Of a DNA stretch of 64,000 nucleotides, positions 9,349 to 17,842 are shown piece by piece (the first letter of the stretch is position 1; each line of letters starts with the position of its first letter). The notes below the pieces were generated by a model. That model was not told the origin of the DNA, searched no databases, and saw only the letters and a program-made list of their open reading frames with translations. Location of the stretch: the NCBI GenBank assembly GCA_029779435.1, contig JAKPAM010000036.1, forward strand, positions 62,001 to 126,000. Direction: 5' to 3'. Origin of the DNA: Pseudomonadota bacterium (GTDB taxonomy: Bacteria > Pseudomonadota > Gammaproteobacteria > Burkholderiales > Burkholderiaceae_E). A program made the translations under genes and the position numbers.

Positions 9349-11518
9349 ACACGCCCTTGTGATTGAAGCCGCCGGGCCGGCCCAGCGCTTGGGCGGTCCG
9401 GAAGTCGGCCAGGTTCCATACGTGCATGCCGACGATCCATGGGCGCGCCTCGGCCATGTCCAGGTAGCGCTCGATCATCCGCATCTGGTATTCCTCGCTC
9501 CAGACGCTGTCGCCGATCGCATGCATGCCCGCGATCGCGTCGGCGCCGAACTCCGTCAGCATGATGGGTTTGCCGGTGCGCCGATGCAGCGCGTCGAGTT
9601 CGCTGGTGATGCCGGGCATCGCCTGGTCGAGGCGGCCGTGGTTGTCGTACCAGCCGCCATACCGGTTCAGGCACAGCACGTCCGAATGCTCTTGCCATGA
9701 ACCGTCGCTGAACGGCGCGTGCGCGATCGTCAGCGGTCGCGTGTCGTCCCGTGATCGCGCGTGCGCGAACAGCGCGTCGAAGAACCGACGGCCGCGCGCC
9801 TTGTAGCCGTCGGTGCCGTCGACCTTGCCGCGCATCGCGCCCGCGACGAAGCCGTCGTCCATCGGCTCGTTGGCGAGCGACCACAGGATCACGCACGCGC
9901 GGTTCTTGTCGCGGGCGATCAACTCGTCGACCTGGCGGCGTACCTGGGCGAGGCGCGCGTCGATCAGCGGTTGCGCGTCGGAGAAGAACAGGCCGACCGC
10001 CGGCACCTCGTCGATGACCAGCAAGCCTTCGCGATCGGCCAGGCGCATCGTTTCTTCCGAATACGGGTAATGGCTGGTCCGGAACGAGTTGCCGCCGACC
10101 CAGCGGATCAGCGCCAGGTCCTGGACCGCGACGGAAGTGTTCAAGCCGCGGCCATTGGCGGGAAAGTCCTCGTGCCGCCCGAAACCGCGCAACTGGATCG
10201 GTGAGCCGTTCAGCAGCAGGCGATCGCCGTGGACCGCGATCGTTCGCAGGCCGACCTCGTCTTCATAAGCGTCGACGGGCCGGCCGTCGTCGCCGAGCAG
10301 TTCGATCCGCAGACGGTACAGCGCCGGATCGCCGGGCGACCACCAGCGTGTGGCCGGCACGTCGAAAGTCCGGTCGGCGACGCCGTCGGTGAAGCGCAGC
10401 GGCACGTCGATGGCTGGTGTGCCGATGGCCGGCACATTGAAGGGCGGCTTGTTGCTGGCTGATCCGTTGCCGGCCGGCTCGTTGCCGGCTCGCGCGTCCA
10501 TGGTCGGCGCGTTGGGTGCTGGCGCGCCGGTGAACGGCGTCCGCACGGGGCCGGAGGCTAGCGCCGTGCCGAGCGCTGGTGGTGGTGCCCAGAGCCGGGC
10601 TCGGCCGTGGCCGGACCAGTCGGCGGGGGCGTCCACGCGCAGCGTCACGCGCGCGGTTGCCTGGTCTGCTCGATCTGCTCGATCTGCCCGGTCCGACTGG
10701 GTCGACTGATTCGATTGGCTCGATTGGCTCGATTGGCTCGGCGCGGCGATCCGCTGCGTCGTGATCCGGAAGTCCGCGATCGCGGGATCGGGCAGCGCCG
10801 TCAGCCACACCTGGCGGTGCAGGCCGGCATAAGGATAGAAGTCATAAGCGACATTCGGGTAATTGCCGCCGTCGCCGCCGATGGCACCGGGCGGCACGCG
10901 CGTCGGCGACGGCGTGTTATCGACTTCGACGGCCAGGATCCGGCGTACCGGTTCGTCCACGGCCGCGTCGGCGGCGAGCCTGCCCAGGTCGAACTCGAAC
11001 GGAAGGTGGCCGCCGCCGTGTTCGCCGAGCAGGCGTCCGTCGAGCCACACCCGCGCGCGCCAGGTCGCCGAACCGAAGCGCAGCCGCAGATGCCGGCCCG
11101 CCCAGTCGGCCGGCAGTTCGATTTCGCGCCAGTACCAGGCCGGGCCGAAGTAACCGTCCAGGTCCGGATACTGCTCGTTCCAACTGCCGGGGACGGCGAT
11201 CGCGCGCGGCGACGGCAGCCGATCGAACCAGCGCTCGTGCTCGCCGCGCTGTCCGGGGTCGATCTGGAACGCCCACAGGCCGGACAGGTCGAGCACGGCG
11301 CGGTGCCGGTTGGCCTGCGGGTAGAGCGGGGACAGCAGTGCCTGACGGGTATCCGCGCGGTCGATGGCGCCGCGGGCGCCGGTGGGCGTCGGGGTGGTAC
11401 GGGGATCGGGCCGGGCCAGCTGGCCGGAGGAGGGCGTCAGGGCGCTGGCCGCACCGACCCGCGTGCCGAGGGAAGCCACGGCGGCGCTGGCCACGCCCCG
11501 CAGGAAATCGCGTCTCAT
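9281..11518 (-). CDS. Exported glycoside hydrolase family 2, probable beta-glucuronidase
   Basis: A 745-residue GH2 enzyme that should release glucuronic acid from beta-glucuronides. It closely follows the GusA pattern: [27 protein letters not shown], acid/base Glu551 in NEPMDDG, nucleophile Glu656 in TEFGAD, SEEYQ, VWNLADF, and the glucuronate-recognising N-x-K pair Asn719-Lys721 in [14 protein letters not shown]. The start [18 protein letters not shown] has a twin-arginine (RRxFL) signal, implying folded export to the periplasm. GGAGAG precedes this ATG; the longer open frame upstream is not needed. Two low-complexity inserts (a Ser/Gln-Asp-Arg-Ala repeat and an Asn/Pro/Ala-rich stretch) interrupt the beta-sandwich region. 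No transporter or glucuronate catabolic gene is adjacent. Confidence 0.88.
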   Translation of the reverse strand: MRRDFLRGVASAAVASLGTRVGAASALTPSSGQLARPDPRTTPTPTGARGAIDRADTRQALLSPLYPQANRHRAVLDLSGLWAFQIDPGQRGEHERWFDRLPSPRAIAVPGSWNEQYPDLDGYFGPAWYWREIELPADWAGRHLRLRFGSATWRARVWLDGRLLGEHGGGHLPFEFDLGRLAADAAVDEPVRRILAVEVDNTPSPTRVPPGAIGGDGGNYPNVAYDFYPYAGLHRQVWLTALPDPAIADFRITTQRIAAPSQSSQSSQSNQSTQSDRADRADRADQATARVTLRVDAPADWSGHGRARLWAPPPALGTALASGPVRTPFTGAPAPNAPTMDARAGNEPAGNGSASNKPPFNVPAIGTPAIDVPLRFTDGVADRTFDVPATRWWSPGDPALYRLRIELLGDDGRPVDAYEDEVGLRTIAVHGDRLLLNGSPIQLRGFGRHEDFPANGRGLNTSVAVQDLALIRWVGGNSFRTSHYPYSEETMRLADREGLLVIDEVPAVGLFFSDAQPLIDARLAQVRRQVDELIARDKNRACVILWSLANEPMDDGFVAGAMRGKVDGTDGYKARGRRFFDALFAHARSRDDTRPLTIAHAPFSDGSWQEHSDVLCLNRYGGWYDNHGRLDQAMPGITSELDALHRRTGKPIMLTEFGADAIAGMHAIGDSVWSEEYQMRMIERYLDMAEARPWIVGMHVWNLADFRTAQALGRPGGFNHKGVFTRDRRPKMAAHRLRARWRPSP
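10663..10739 (-). repeat. In-frame 9-bp tandem repeats inside the GH2 gene
   Basis: Three GATCTGCTC-type units (10663-10689) and three perfect GATTGGCTC units (10713-10739) on the plus strand. They encode Ser-Gln-Ser and Asp-Arg-Ala repeats in a linker of the enzyme. Because the unit is nine bases, copy-number change would not break the frame. Confidence 0.85.
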
Positions 11519-11550
11519 CGAGGGCTCTCCGATCGCATCGCGCCGCACGT

Positions 11551-11556
11551 TATCAT
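11551..11556 (+). promoter_or_regulatory. Candidate -10 hexamer of queF
   Basis: TATCAT (11551-11556) ends six bases before the queF ATG, within an AT-rich patch of the 44-bp gap to the divergent GH2 gene. No Shine-Dalgarno sequence is visible, so a leaderless queF message is possible. No good -35 hexamer is seen at 16-18 bp. Confidence 0.3.
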
Positions 11557-11562
11557 AGGCCG

Positions 11563-12429
11563 ATGCCTGAATCAGACCGCCTTCCCGGCCCCGGCGACGT
11601 CGCCGATTCGCCGCTGGGCAAGTCCAGCCCCTACATCGATCGATACGATGCGTCGCTGCTTTTCCCGATCGCACGCGAACCGCAGCGGCGCGCGTTGGGT
11701 ATCGACGGCACGCCGCCTTTTTTCGGCGCCGACCTGTGGACCGCTTATGACTTCGGCTGGCTGAACGCGCGCGGCCGGCCGCAGGTGATGCTGCTCGAAT
11801 GCGTCGTGCCGGCGGAGTCGCCGAACATCGTCGAGTCCAAGAGCTTCAAGCTCTACCTGAACAGCTTCAACGGCACGCGTTTCGCCGGTGCCGACGACGT
11901 TCGCGCGACGTTGCAGCGCGACCTGTCGGCGGCCTGCGGCAGTTCGATCGGCGTCGTGCTGCGGCCGCTGGCGGATCTGGATGGCGTCAAGCTGAGGGCG
12001 ATCGGCGGCGACGATGCGATTTCGCTCGACCGGCTCGACATCGAGTGCGACGCTTATGAGCCTGCGCCGGCGTTGCTGAAGGTCGATGACGATCTGATCG
12101 CGCCGCATGAAGAGACGTTGACCTCGGACCTGCTCAAGACCAATTGCCCGGTGACGGGCCAGCCCGATTGGGGCAGCGTCGCGATCCATTATTACGGACG
12201 GCCGATCGACCACGAACATCTGTTGAGATACCTGGTCAGCTTTCGGAACCACAACGAATTCCACGAGCACTGCGTCGAACGCATCCACATGGACATCATG
12301 GCGCGCTGCAAGCCGACTCGGTTATCGGTGTATGCGCGATACACGCGGCGCGGCGGGCTCGATATCAATCCGTTCCGCACCAACTATCCGTGCGCGCTGC
12401 CGCGCAGCACGCGCACGCCGCGGCAGTGA
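11563..12429 (+). CDS. queF: NADPH-dependent 7-cyano-7-deazaguanine reductase
   Basis: Reduces preQ0 to preQ1 in queuosine biosynthesis. The 288-residue bimodular length matches the E. coli-type enzyme. The substrate-binding [17 protein letters not shown] segment is in the N-terminal half. The catalytic Cys195 lies in [13 protein letters not shown], followed by [20 protein letters not shown] and [16 protein letters not shown] longer frame upstream has no homology, so the start is MPESDRLPG at 11563. Convergent with the FUSC gene. No preQ1 riboswitch is possible in the short leader. Confidence 0.96.
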   Translation: MPESDRLPGPGDVADSPLGKSSPYIDRYDASLLFPIAREPQRRALGIDGTPPFFGADLWTAYDFGWLNARGRPQVMLLECVVPAESPNIVESKSFKLYLNSFNGTRFAGADDVRATLQRDLSAACGSSIGVVLRPLADLDGVKLRAIGGDDAISLDRLDIECDAYEPAPALLKVDDDLIAPHEETLTSDLLKTNCPVTGQPDWGSVAIHYYGRPIDHEHLLRYLVSFRNHNEFHEHCVERIHMDIMARCKPTRLSVYARYTRRGGLDINPFRTNYPCALPRSTRTPRQ

Positions 12430-12528
12430 CGTCGCGGACTGGGGTCCTGCGCCGGCCGATCGGAGTTTGACGCGGGCTCGAGCTTGGAGTGAACGGACCT
12501 CGGAGGGAGGGAGCACTAGACGCGTTGC

Positions 12529-15051
12529 CTAGTCGCGCTGGCGGACCAGCGACTGCACGCGCTGCGCGTCTTCGCTGATCTGTTCAGCCAATCGTTCGGC
12601 GAGCGCCAGCCGCCGAACGAGCCAGGGCGCCAGGTTGCGCTCGAACGGGTCGGGCAGGGAGGCGATGCCGGTCGACGGCAGGCTCGGCGACGGGCCAGGC
12701 GTGTTCGCCGCCGCCGGAGTCTCCGGGACGGTCGTTGCTTGGGTCGTCGTCGGAGCTGGCGCCGCCGTCGATACCATCGTCGGTGCCGTTGATGTCGTCG
12801 ATGTCGTCGATGTCGTCGATGTCGTCGATGTCGTCGATGTGGGGCGCTCCGCGTCGGTGCCAGTCTCCCCCTGCAGGATCTGTTCGATCCGCGCGCCGGC
12901 CTGTGCGAGCGCCGGCTCGACTTCGGCAGGCGTCAACCAGTCGCGGCGCAGCACCAGCATGCCCTTGATCGCGCTCATCTGTGCGAGGAACTGGTAGCAG
13001 TGCATCTGCAGCGCCTCGAGCTCGGTCAGCGGCGGCCGCACCGCGCGCGGCTCGACCAGCGAGCGCTGCGTGGCCAGCACCAGGGCCGACAGGCTGTCGA
13101 ACGCCTCGCGCCGCGCCAGCCGCCAGGCGAGGTCGTCCGCGCTGCCGATGTCGTGCAGCGGCTTGAGCGCCAGCGCCAGCCGCGCATGACGTGCCTGTGC
13201 GACCAGCACGCGTCGCACGAGCCCGGATAGCTGGAACCGCTCCCAGCTCGGCAGCACGAACGCGAACGCCCAGGCGACGCCGGCGCCGATCAGCGTGTCC
13301 GCGATGCGTTCGAACATCGCGAACTCCGGTGCCACGCCGCCGTGCAGCCCGTTGTTCAGCGTATGGGCCTGGATCAGGCCGAGCACCGTCGCACCGATCG
13401 ATGCGATCAGGTAGCGCCGCGCCGCGAAGCCGTGCGAGATCGCCTGGGCGATCGTGACCGTGACCAGCAGCTCATAAGGCGCGTGCAGGTTGGCCAGCAC
13501 GAGCAGCGCGACGACACAACCGACCAGCGTGCCCGCGACGCGGCTGTTGCGCCGTTCGAGCGTTTGCGCGAGGCTGCCTCGCAGCACGACGACGATCGAC
13601 AGCAGGATCCAGTATTCGTGCGAGCCCCAGGGCATCAGCACGGCGATCGCATAGCCGGTGGCCACGGCCAGCGCGGCCCGGATCGCATGACGCAGCGGCG
13701 GCGCGTCCCAGCGCCACAGCGTCAGGAACGGGGCGAGCGACCAAGACGTGGGGCTGACGAACAACTGCCAGCTCGCGCGTACGGCCGCCAGGTTGGGCGC
13801 CTGTTCGCCGCGCGCCAGTCGGTTCAACGCCAGCAGTTCGTCGTTCAGGTGGGTGAGCCGGTTGACCAGCCCGCGCAGCAGCATCGGCTGCGACGCGTCA
13901 TGGCCGAGCGCATCGAGCGGCGCGCTATGGTCGGTCTGCGGCGGCGGCACGCGGCCGCGCAGCAGCGCGTCGGCGATCGCCTCGGTCTCTCGCGCCATCT
14001 CGTCGAACAGCGCGCGCAGCGTGCGCAGCACCGGCGCCTGGGCGGGATCGCTGCGCAGCGTTTCGAGGTCCAGCTCGCTGGCCACCAGGTGGTCGCGCAG
14101 TTCGAGGATAGCGAGCAGCATGCCGGCCAGCCGCTGGCGGCGCGGTGTGCGCGGCGATTCGAGGACCAGGTCGCGCGTGGACTGCAACTGGTCGGCCAGC
14201 GCGGCTTGCGCGGCCAGCAGACGGCCCTGGACCGACGCGGGTACTTCGCGCACGTCGCCCAGCGGATCGATCGGCTCGAACTGCAGCGCCTGCGTGCGCA
14301 TCAGCGACGCCATCGCCAGCAGCAGGTCGACCATCGACAGCGTCCGGTAGCGCGCGTTCAGCACGAGGTTCGCCAGCACCGCGTAGACGACGTACAGCGC
14401 GGCGCCCAGCGCGAACCATGCGCTGCGCTCGACCGCGACCCTCCAGTCGGCGGTACCCGGCGCGGCCATCGCGAAGATCATCGCCAGCACCACCGCCATC
14501 GCGATCGGAATGCCGCGCTTGCCCCAGGCCATGCCCAGGAACGCGACGAACGTCGCGGGCACCAGCAGCAGCCCCAGTTCCCACGGATGGTCGCGCAGGT
14601 GCTGGACGCCGAGGAACAGCGGCAGGGCCAGCAGCGGCCCCGGCAGCATCTGCCGGAACTTGCCTCGTCGCGGCCAGGGTTGATCGCAGATCGATGCGAC
14701 GATGACGCCGACGCCGGCCGAGGCGCTGGCGACCTGGCCGAGCCAGGCGTGCAGACCGCCGGTGATCAGCAGGTAGCCGAACGCCACCGACAGGCCGTTC
14801 GTGAAATACGAGCTGAGCAGCACGCGCATCGCCGCGCGCAGCCTCGGCACGCGTGGCGGCGGGCCGACGGCGATCGGCGGCAGCGCCGTCGACGGGGATG
14901 CACGGCCGGCGGGATCGGCGGTGTCCCGTGATGCGGCGGGATCGACGGGCGCTGCTGAGGCGGCGGGCGGCGGCTGGGAGTCCGGCGGCATGCGGGGTGC
15001 GGTGGTCGAAATCGGCGTACGCAGTGTACTGAGAACCGGGAAGCGAATCAT
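12529..15051 (-). CDS. FUSC-family inner-membrane protein (YccS/AaeB-like)
   Basis: An 840-residue membrane protein of the fusaric-acid-resistance-like (FUSC) superfamily, whose studied members export aromatic acids. Two membrane blocks are visible. The first starts at SYFTNGLSVAFGYLLITGG and runs through FALGAALYVVYAVLANLVL. The second starts at HAIRAALAVATGYAIAVLMP and contains WILLSIVVVLRGSLAQTL with the family GTLVGCVVALLVLA. A long cytoplasmic helical region lies between them. The N-terminus (about 60 residues) is Pro/Ala-rich and the C-terminal tail holds Ser-Thr-Thr repeats before an amphipathic end. The open frame extends far upstream across the antisense strand of the nitroreductase; MIRFPVLSTL is the likeliest start, though its ribosome site is poor and MPPDSQPP is an alternative. 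Confidence 0.82.
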   Translation of the reverse strand: MIRFPVLSTLRTPISTTAPRMPPDSQPPPAASAAPVDPAASRDTADPAGRASPSTALPPIAVGPPPRVPRLRAAMRVLLSSYFTNGLSVAFGYLLITGGLHAWLGQVASASAGVGVIVASICDQPWPRRGKFRQMLPGPLLALPLFLGVQHLRDHPWELGLLLVPATFVAFLGMAWGKRGIPIAMAVVLAMIFAMAAPGTADWRVAVERSAWFALGAALYVVYAVLANLVLNARYRTLSMVDLLLAMASLMRTQALQFEPIDPLGDVREVPASVQGRLLAAQAALADQLQSTRDLVLESPRTPRRQRLAGMLLAILELRDHLVASELDLETLRSDPAQAPVLRTLRALFDEMARETEAIADALLRGRVPPPQTDHSAPLDALGHDASQPMLLRGLVNRLTHLNDELLALNRLARGEQAPNLAAVRASWQLFVSPTSWSLAPFLTLWRWDAPPLRHAIRAALAVATGYAIAVLMPWGSHEYWILLSIVVVLRGSLAQTLERRNSRVAGTLVGCVVALLVLANLHAPYELLVTVTIAQAISHGFAARRYLIASIGATVLGLIQAHTLNNGLHGGVAPEFAMFERIADTLIGAGVAWAFAFVLPSWERFQLSGLVRRVLVAQARHARLALALKPLHDIGSADDLAWRLARREAFDSLSALVLATQRSLVEPRAVRPPLTELEALQMHCYQFLAQMSAIKGMLVLRRDWLTPAEVEPALAQAGARIEQILQGETGTDAERPTSTTSTTSTTSTTSTTSTAPTMVSTAAPAPTTTQATTVPETPAAANTPGPSPSLPSTGIASLPDPFERNLAPWLVRRLALAERLAEQISEDAQRVQSLVRQRD
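12791..12835 (-). repeat. Five perfect 9-bp tandem repeats in the FUSC gene
   Basis: GATGTCGTC on the plus strand repeats five times without error, with a partial sixth. It encodes Ser-Thr-Thr repeats in the cytoplasmic tail of the FUSC protein and preserves frame at any copy number. Confidence 0.95.
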
Positions 15052-15138
15052 CCACGCCCGGACTCCGGGCAGGGAGGAGCGACCCCGGTCGCGCGCTAAG
15101 ATGGGCGGCATCGCATCACGACATCCAGGAGACCCGCG

Positions 15139-15855
15139 TTGAGTGCCGTTCCCGCTTCCGTTCCCGCCACCGAACCCATCGCCTACGACGACGTCGTGCT
15201 GGGCCGCCGCAGCATTCGCGGCTTTCTGCGTAAACCGGTGCCCAAGTCGGTCATCCAGGACGTGCTCGAACTGGCGATCCGGGCGCCATCGTCGTACAAC
15301 ACGCAGCCGTGGAACTTCTACGTGATCACCGGCGAACCGCTGGAGCGCATCCGCCGCGGCAACGTCGAGCGCAACCTGGCGGGCATCCCATCGTCGCGCG
15401 AGATCCGCAGCCACGGTGAGTACGGCGGCAAGCACCGCGATCGGCAGATCGACGTGGCCAAGCAGTTGTTCGGCGCGATGGGCATCGAGCGGCATGACAA
15501 GGCCGGTCGCGACGACTGGGTGCTGCGCGGGTTCCGCCAGTTCGACGCGCCGGTATCGATCGCGGTCACGTATGACCGCTCGATCCATGGCGGCGACATC
15601 GGCCCGTTCGACTGCGGCGGCGTGACCAACGCGCTGGTCAACGCCGCTTGGTCGCGCGGGCTGGGCTGCGTGATCAACAGCCAGGGCATCATGCAGACGC
15701 CGGTCGTCCGCGAACACGCGGGCATTCCCGAGGATCAGGTCATCATGATCTGCATCGCGATGGGGTACCCGGACGAGAGCTTTCCCGCCAACGCGGTCGT
15801 CTCCCGGCGCAAATCGATCGACGAAGCCGTGGTGTTCGTCGGATTCGAGGGGTAG
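15139..15855 (+). CDS. FMN-dependent nitroreductase family protein
   Basis: An oxygen-insensitive nitroreductase-type flavoprotein of 238 residues, which reduces nitro or quinone-like substrates with NAD(P)H; the true substrate is unknown. The FMN-binding opening GRRSIRGFLRKPVPK, APSSYNTQPWNFYVI and the late GLGCVINSQGI and AMGYPDESFPAN segments are all present. Translation most likely starts at TTG (15139), as AGGAGA sits seven bases upstream and the first ATG in frame is far inside the fold. The last 48 bp, including the stop, are repeated almost exactly at 16854-16901, on the far side of the toxin-antitoxin pair. Confidence 0.93.
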   Translation: MSAVPASVPATEPIAYDDVVLGRRSIRGFLRKPVPKSVIQDVLELAIRAPSSYNTQPWNFYVITGEPLERIRRGNVERNLAGIPSSREIRSHGEYGGKHRDRQIDVAKQLFGAMGIERHDKAGRDDWVLRGFRQFDAPVSIAVTYDRSIHGGDIGPFDCGGVTNALVNAAWSRGLGCVINSQGIMQTPVVREHAGIPEDQVIMICIAMGYPDESFPANAVVSRRKSIDEAVVFVGFEG

Positions 15856-15856
15856 C
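15809..15856 (+). repeat. 48-bp direct repeat, left copy (end of nitroreductase gene)
   Basis: The last 47 bp of the nitroreductase gene plus one base. It matches 16854-16901 at 46 of 48 positions; the differences are G/A at the 12th base and G/C near the end. Together the copies bracket 997 bp holding the PIN toxin-antitoxin pair, like attL/attR sites of elements that insert at gene 3' ends. Confidence 0.95.
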
Positions 15857-15890
15857 AGGCAGCGTATCGAACACCATGCGGGTGCGGAGT

Positions 15891-16421
15891 CTACGGAAAC
15901 CGCAACCGCGAAAAGCTTCGCCCGGCGCTGATCGCCGCCTGCTCCACTTCGGTGGCGGACGCCAGCCAGCCCTTTTCCTCCAGGAAGATCAGGAAAGCGC
16001 GGGTGGATACCCGAAGCGTGCCTTCGGGAAGGAAGAACGACGTGCGCGCGATCCTGTGGTCCTCGAACAGCAGCACCGCCGGCTGCGGTGGTTCCTGCAA
16101 GGCCAACTGGTGGATGGCCTCTTGCATCGCCAGTTCGCCCAACCCGGCCTTGCGCGGCGCCGCGCCCGAAGCCATCCGCGCCTGATGATGGTGGAACGTC
16201 GTCGTCTCGATGACGGCCGGCTGGTGCTGTGCCACGAAGGCCGTGATGGCGGTGCGGCTGGGCGTGTCGCGACGAGTGACCTCGTGCAGCACCATGTCTA
16301 CCAGCCGCAGCGGCCAACCGGGGCGCAACAGCAGATCGAGCCGCTGCGCATACGCCAGCGTGATCAGCGGTCCGGCATCGGGCAGCAGCAGCGGTGCGGA
16401 GCGTGCTTGAACCGCGGGCAC
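15891..16421 (-). CDS. PIN-domain toxin
   Basis: A 176-residue PIN-domain protein, predicted to be a metal-dependent ribonuclease toxin. Acidic residues are placed as in the PIN active site: Asp15 in LLPDAGPLITLAY, Glu47 in VLHEVTRR, Glu96 in LGELAMQEAI, and Glu120-Asp121 in LLFEDHRIAR. It starts at GTG three bases after the antitoxin stop, in the usual antitoxin-first order. It lies antisense to nothing essential and only 35 bp from the nitroreductase stop. The target RNA is unknown. Confidence 0.85.
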   Translation of the reverse strand: MPAVQARSAPLLLPDAGPLITLAYAQRLDLLLRPGWPLRLVDMVLHEVTRRDTPSRTAITAFVAQHQPAVIETTTFHHHQARMASGAAPRKAGLGELAMQEAIHQLALQEPPQPAVLLFEDHRIARTSFFLPEGTLRVSTRAFLIFLEEKGWLASATEVEQAAISAGRSFSRLRFP

Positions 16422-16424
16422 TCG

Positions 16425-16772
16425 TCAGCTGCCCAATGCGTGCAGTGCTTTCACCATGCCGGCAGTTTCCGCTTCCGGCAGATGCGGCATCGGCAGACGG
16501 GCCTGCACCATCAGCAGGAACAGGTCTTCGTCATTGTCGAGGCCCAGCGCCCGCAGCGCGGCATCCGTGCCGAGCCGGCCCAGCGAGAAGGCCAGCAACG
16601 TGCCGTAGTTGGCGTTCCGACCCTCGTCGGCACTCTCGAAGGTTTCGACGAGATAGCGCAACTGGGCATTGAACAGGGCATTGACCGAGGTATCGCTCTT
16701 GGCGGCGATGACCTTGGCGCGCTTGAGCAGGTCGCGGTCCACGGCACCCGTGAAATTGACGGTTTTCGACAT
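16425..16772 (-). CDS. Antitoxin of the PIN toxin, ribbon-helix-helix type N-terminus
   Basis: A 115-residue protein whose first 45 residues (KTVNFTGAVDRDLLKRAKVI then TSVNALFNAQLRYLVETF) look like a ribbon-helix-helix DNA-binding domain. The remaining acidic helical part would bind the toxin. The ATG at 16772 has GGGAG in front; an open extension upstream lacks support. It probably represses its own operon through the palindrome at 16789-16804. The pair lies between two copies of the nitroreductase 3' end. Confidence 0.82.
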   Translation of the reverse strand: MSKTVNFTGAVDRDLLKRAKVIAAKSDTSVNALFNAQLRYLVETFESADEGRNANYGTLLAFSLGRLGTDAALRALGLDNDEDLFLLMVQARLPMPHLPEAETAGMVKALHALGS

Positions 16773-16788
16773 GCGAGGCTCCCGGTTA

Positions 16789-16804
16789 ACACATAATAAA
16801 GTGT
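16789..16804 (-). promoter_or_regulatory. AT-rich imperfect palindrome upstream of the antitoxin
   Basis: ACACATAATAAAGTGT is symmetric at 12 of 16 positions and lies 17 bp before the antitoxin ATG in an otherwise GC-rich stretch. The reverse strand has TATTAT as a possible -10. This fits an autoregulatory operator-promoter of the toxin-antitoxin pair. Confidence 0.45.
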
Positions 16805-16853
16805 AGCGCATGATTACGTGTATCGTGATCTTGCGCTCGCGGCCTGTCGGTGT

Positions 16854-16901
16854 GCAAATCGATCAACGAAGCCGTGGTGTTCGTCGGATTCCAGGGGTAG
16901 C
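16854..16901 (+). repeat. 48-bp direct repeat, right copy
   Basis: Duplicate of the nitroreductase gene end at 15809-15856 (46/48 identical, stop codon included). Here it is not attached to any coding frame, so it is a scar of the event that placed the toxin-antitoxin segment here. Confidence 0.95.
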
Positions 16902-16955
16902 GCGAGGAGCGGTGCCGGCGCCGTAGTCGCTGCGGCCCCGCCGGGAATCGTGGGC

Positions 16956-17582
16956 TCAGGACGCCTGCGATTCGTCGTCGTGCAGTGCGGTGCGGCGGAT
17001 GATCGTGCCGGCGGGCAGCAGCGCGCCGGGCGCCACGACCGCATTGGCTCCGATCCGGCAATGGTCGCCGACCAGCGCGCCGAACTTGTCGCACCCGGTG
17101 CGATGCAGCGTCCGATCGATACGAACGCGGATTTCCTTGTCCGCGCGCTCGTTGCGGTAGTTGCAGACGATGCTGCCCGCTTCGAGGTTGACGTCGGAGC
17201 CCAGAATCGAATCGCCGACGAAGTTGAAGTGCGCGAGTTTGGTTCGATGAAAGACGAATGATGACTTCAACTCGGCCCCCGGCCCGATGATGCATCGTTC
17301 TCCGATCCAGTTTCCGCCCCGCAGGTAGGCGCCTGCGGCAACGAAGCAATCAGGCCCCAGGATCAATGGTCCTTTGACGATGGCGCCGTCCTCCACTGTT
17401 GCCGACGCGTGGATCGCAATCTCGTCCGCGATCCGGAATTCCGTGGGCCGCAGGTTTTCGAAAAGACGGCGGACGATCGATTCGGATTGGCTCGTCAGCT
17501 CCCACGGCGCGGCCGTTCGCCAGCGGGCGAGTGGAGAGGCGTCGATGCCCGCGATGAAGTCGATCAACGAAATGGTGGGCAT
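16956..17582 (-). CDS. Left-handed beta-helix (hexapeptide-repeat) acyltransferase-like protein
   Basis: 208 residues with hexapeptide-repeat turns from about residue 50 on (IAIHASATVEDGAIVKGPLI, then GPDCFVAAGAYLRGG, GERCIIGPGAELKSS, GDHCRIGANAVVAPGALLPA), the signature of trimeric left-handed beta-helix acyl or acetyltransferases. FNFVGDSILGSDVNLEAGS resembles the C-terminal half of GlmU-type sugar-1-phosphate acetyltransferases, and there is no N-terminal nucleotidyltransferase domain. It may acetylate a sugar precursor. It is divergent from the glycan genes across a 260-bp AT-richer gap. The ATG at 17582 lacks a clear ribosome site. Confidence 0.75.
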   Translation of the reverse strand: MPTISLIDFIAGIDASPLARWRTAAPWELTSQSESIVRRLFENLRPTEFRIADEIAIHASATVEDGAIVKGPLILGPDCFVAAGAYLRGGNWIGERCIIGPGAELKSSFVFHRTKLAHFNFVGDSILGSDVNLEAGSIVCNYRNERADKEIRVRIDRTLHRTGCDKFGALVGDHCRIGANAVVAPGALLPAGTIIRRTALHDDESQAS

Positions 17583-17758
17583 GATCGGGCGCGGATTTCA
17601 GTGCTGCCAGCCTACGACGGGGGGCAGATCATGGCAACGATGACATCGCGACGGCGAGCTCGAATGATCTTGTGACTCGGCCTCTCTCGACGTCTGCGGA
17701 GCGCGGTAAAATGTAAATAAATGTGACTTAAAGGGCGAGACACGGCTGATCGGCGATG

Positions 17759-17780
17759 GATTTATCGGTTTGGATAAATC
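17759..17780. promoter_or_regulatory. Perfect inverted repeat in the glycan-cluster control region
   Basis: GATTTATC (17759-17766) and GATAAATC (17773-17780) are perfect 8-bp arms around a 6-base centre. They sit 63 bp before the ATG of the split reductase gene in the most AT-rich patch of the region, which also holds TAAAATGTAAATAAATG upstream. It could be a repressor site or an early-leader hairpin. Confidence 0.45.
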
Positions 17781-17842
17781 TCGGACCATCGGGTCGAAAT
17801 CGGCTTTCTAGAATTCGCCGATCGCATACAGACCCCTTCCGC

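Noticed and set aside
11519-11562. preQ1 riboswitch before queF
   Set aside because: The 44-bp gap is too short and lacks the hairpin and A-rich tail of known preQ1 aptamers.
12791-12835. CRISPR array
   Set aside because: The 9-bp units are contiguous with no spacers and lie in frame in a gene; no cas genes are present.
15052-16317. 1262-residue reading of the FUSC gene extending across the nitroreductase and toxin genes
   Set aside because: The extra N-terminal 420 residues are antisense of real genes and have no homology pattern; the membrane protein begins near 15051.
17539-17560. Third copy of the TCGATCAACGAA segment of the 48-bp repeat
   Set aside because: Only a dozen bases match and they lie inside the acyltransferase coding sequence; likely coincidence.
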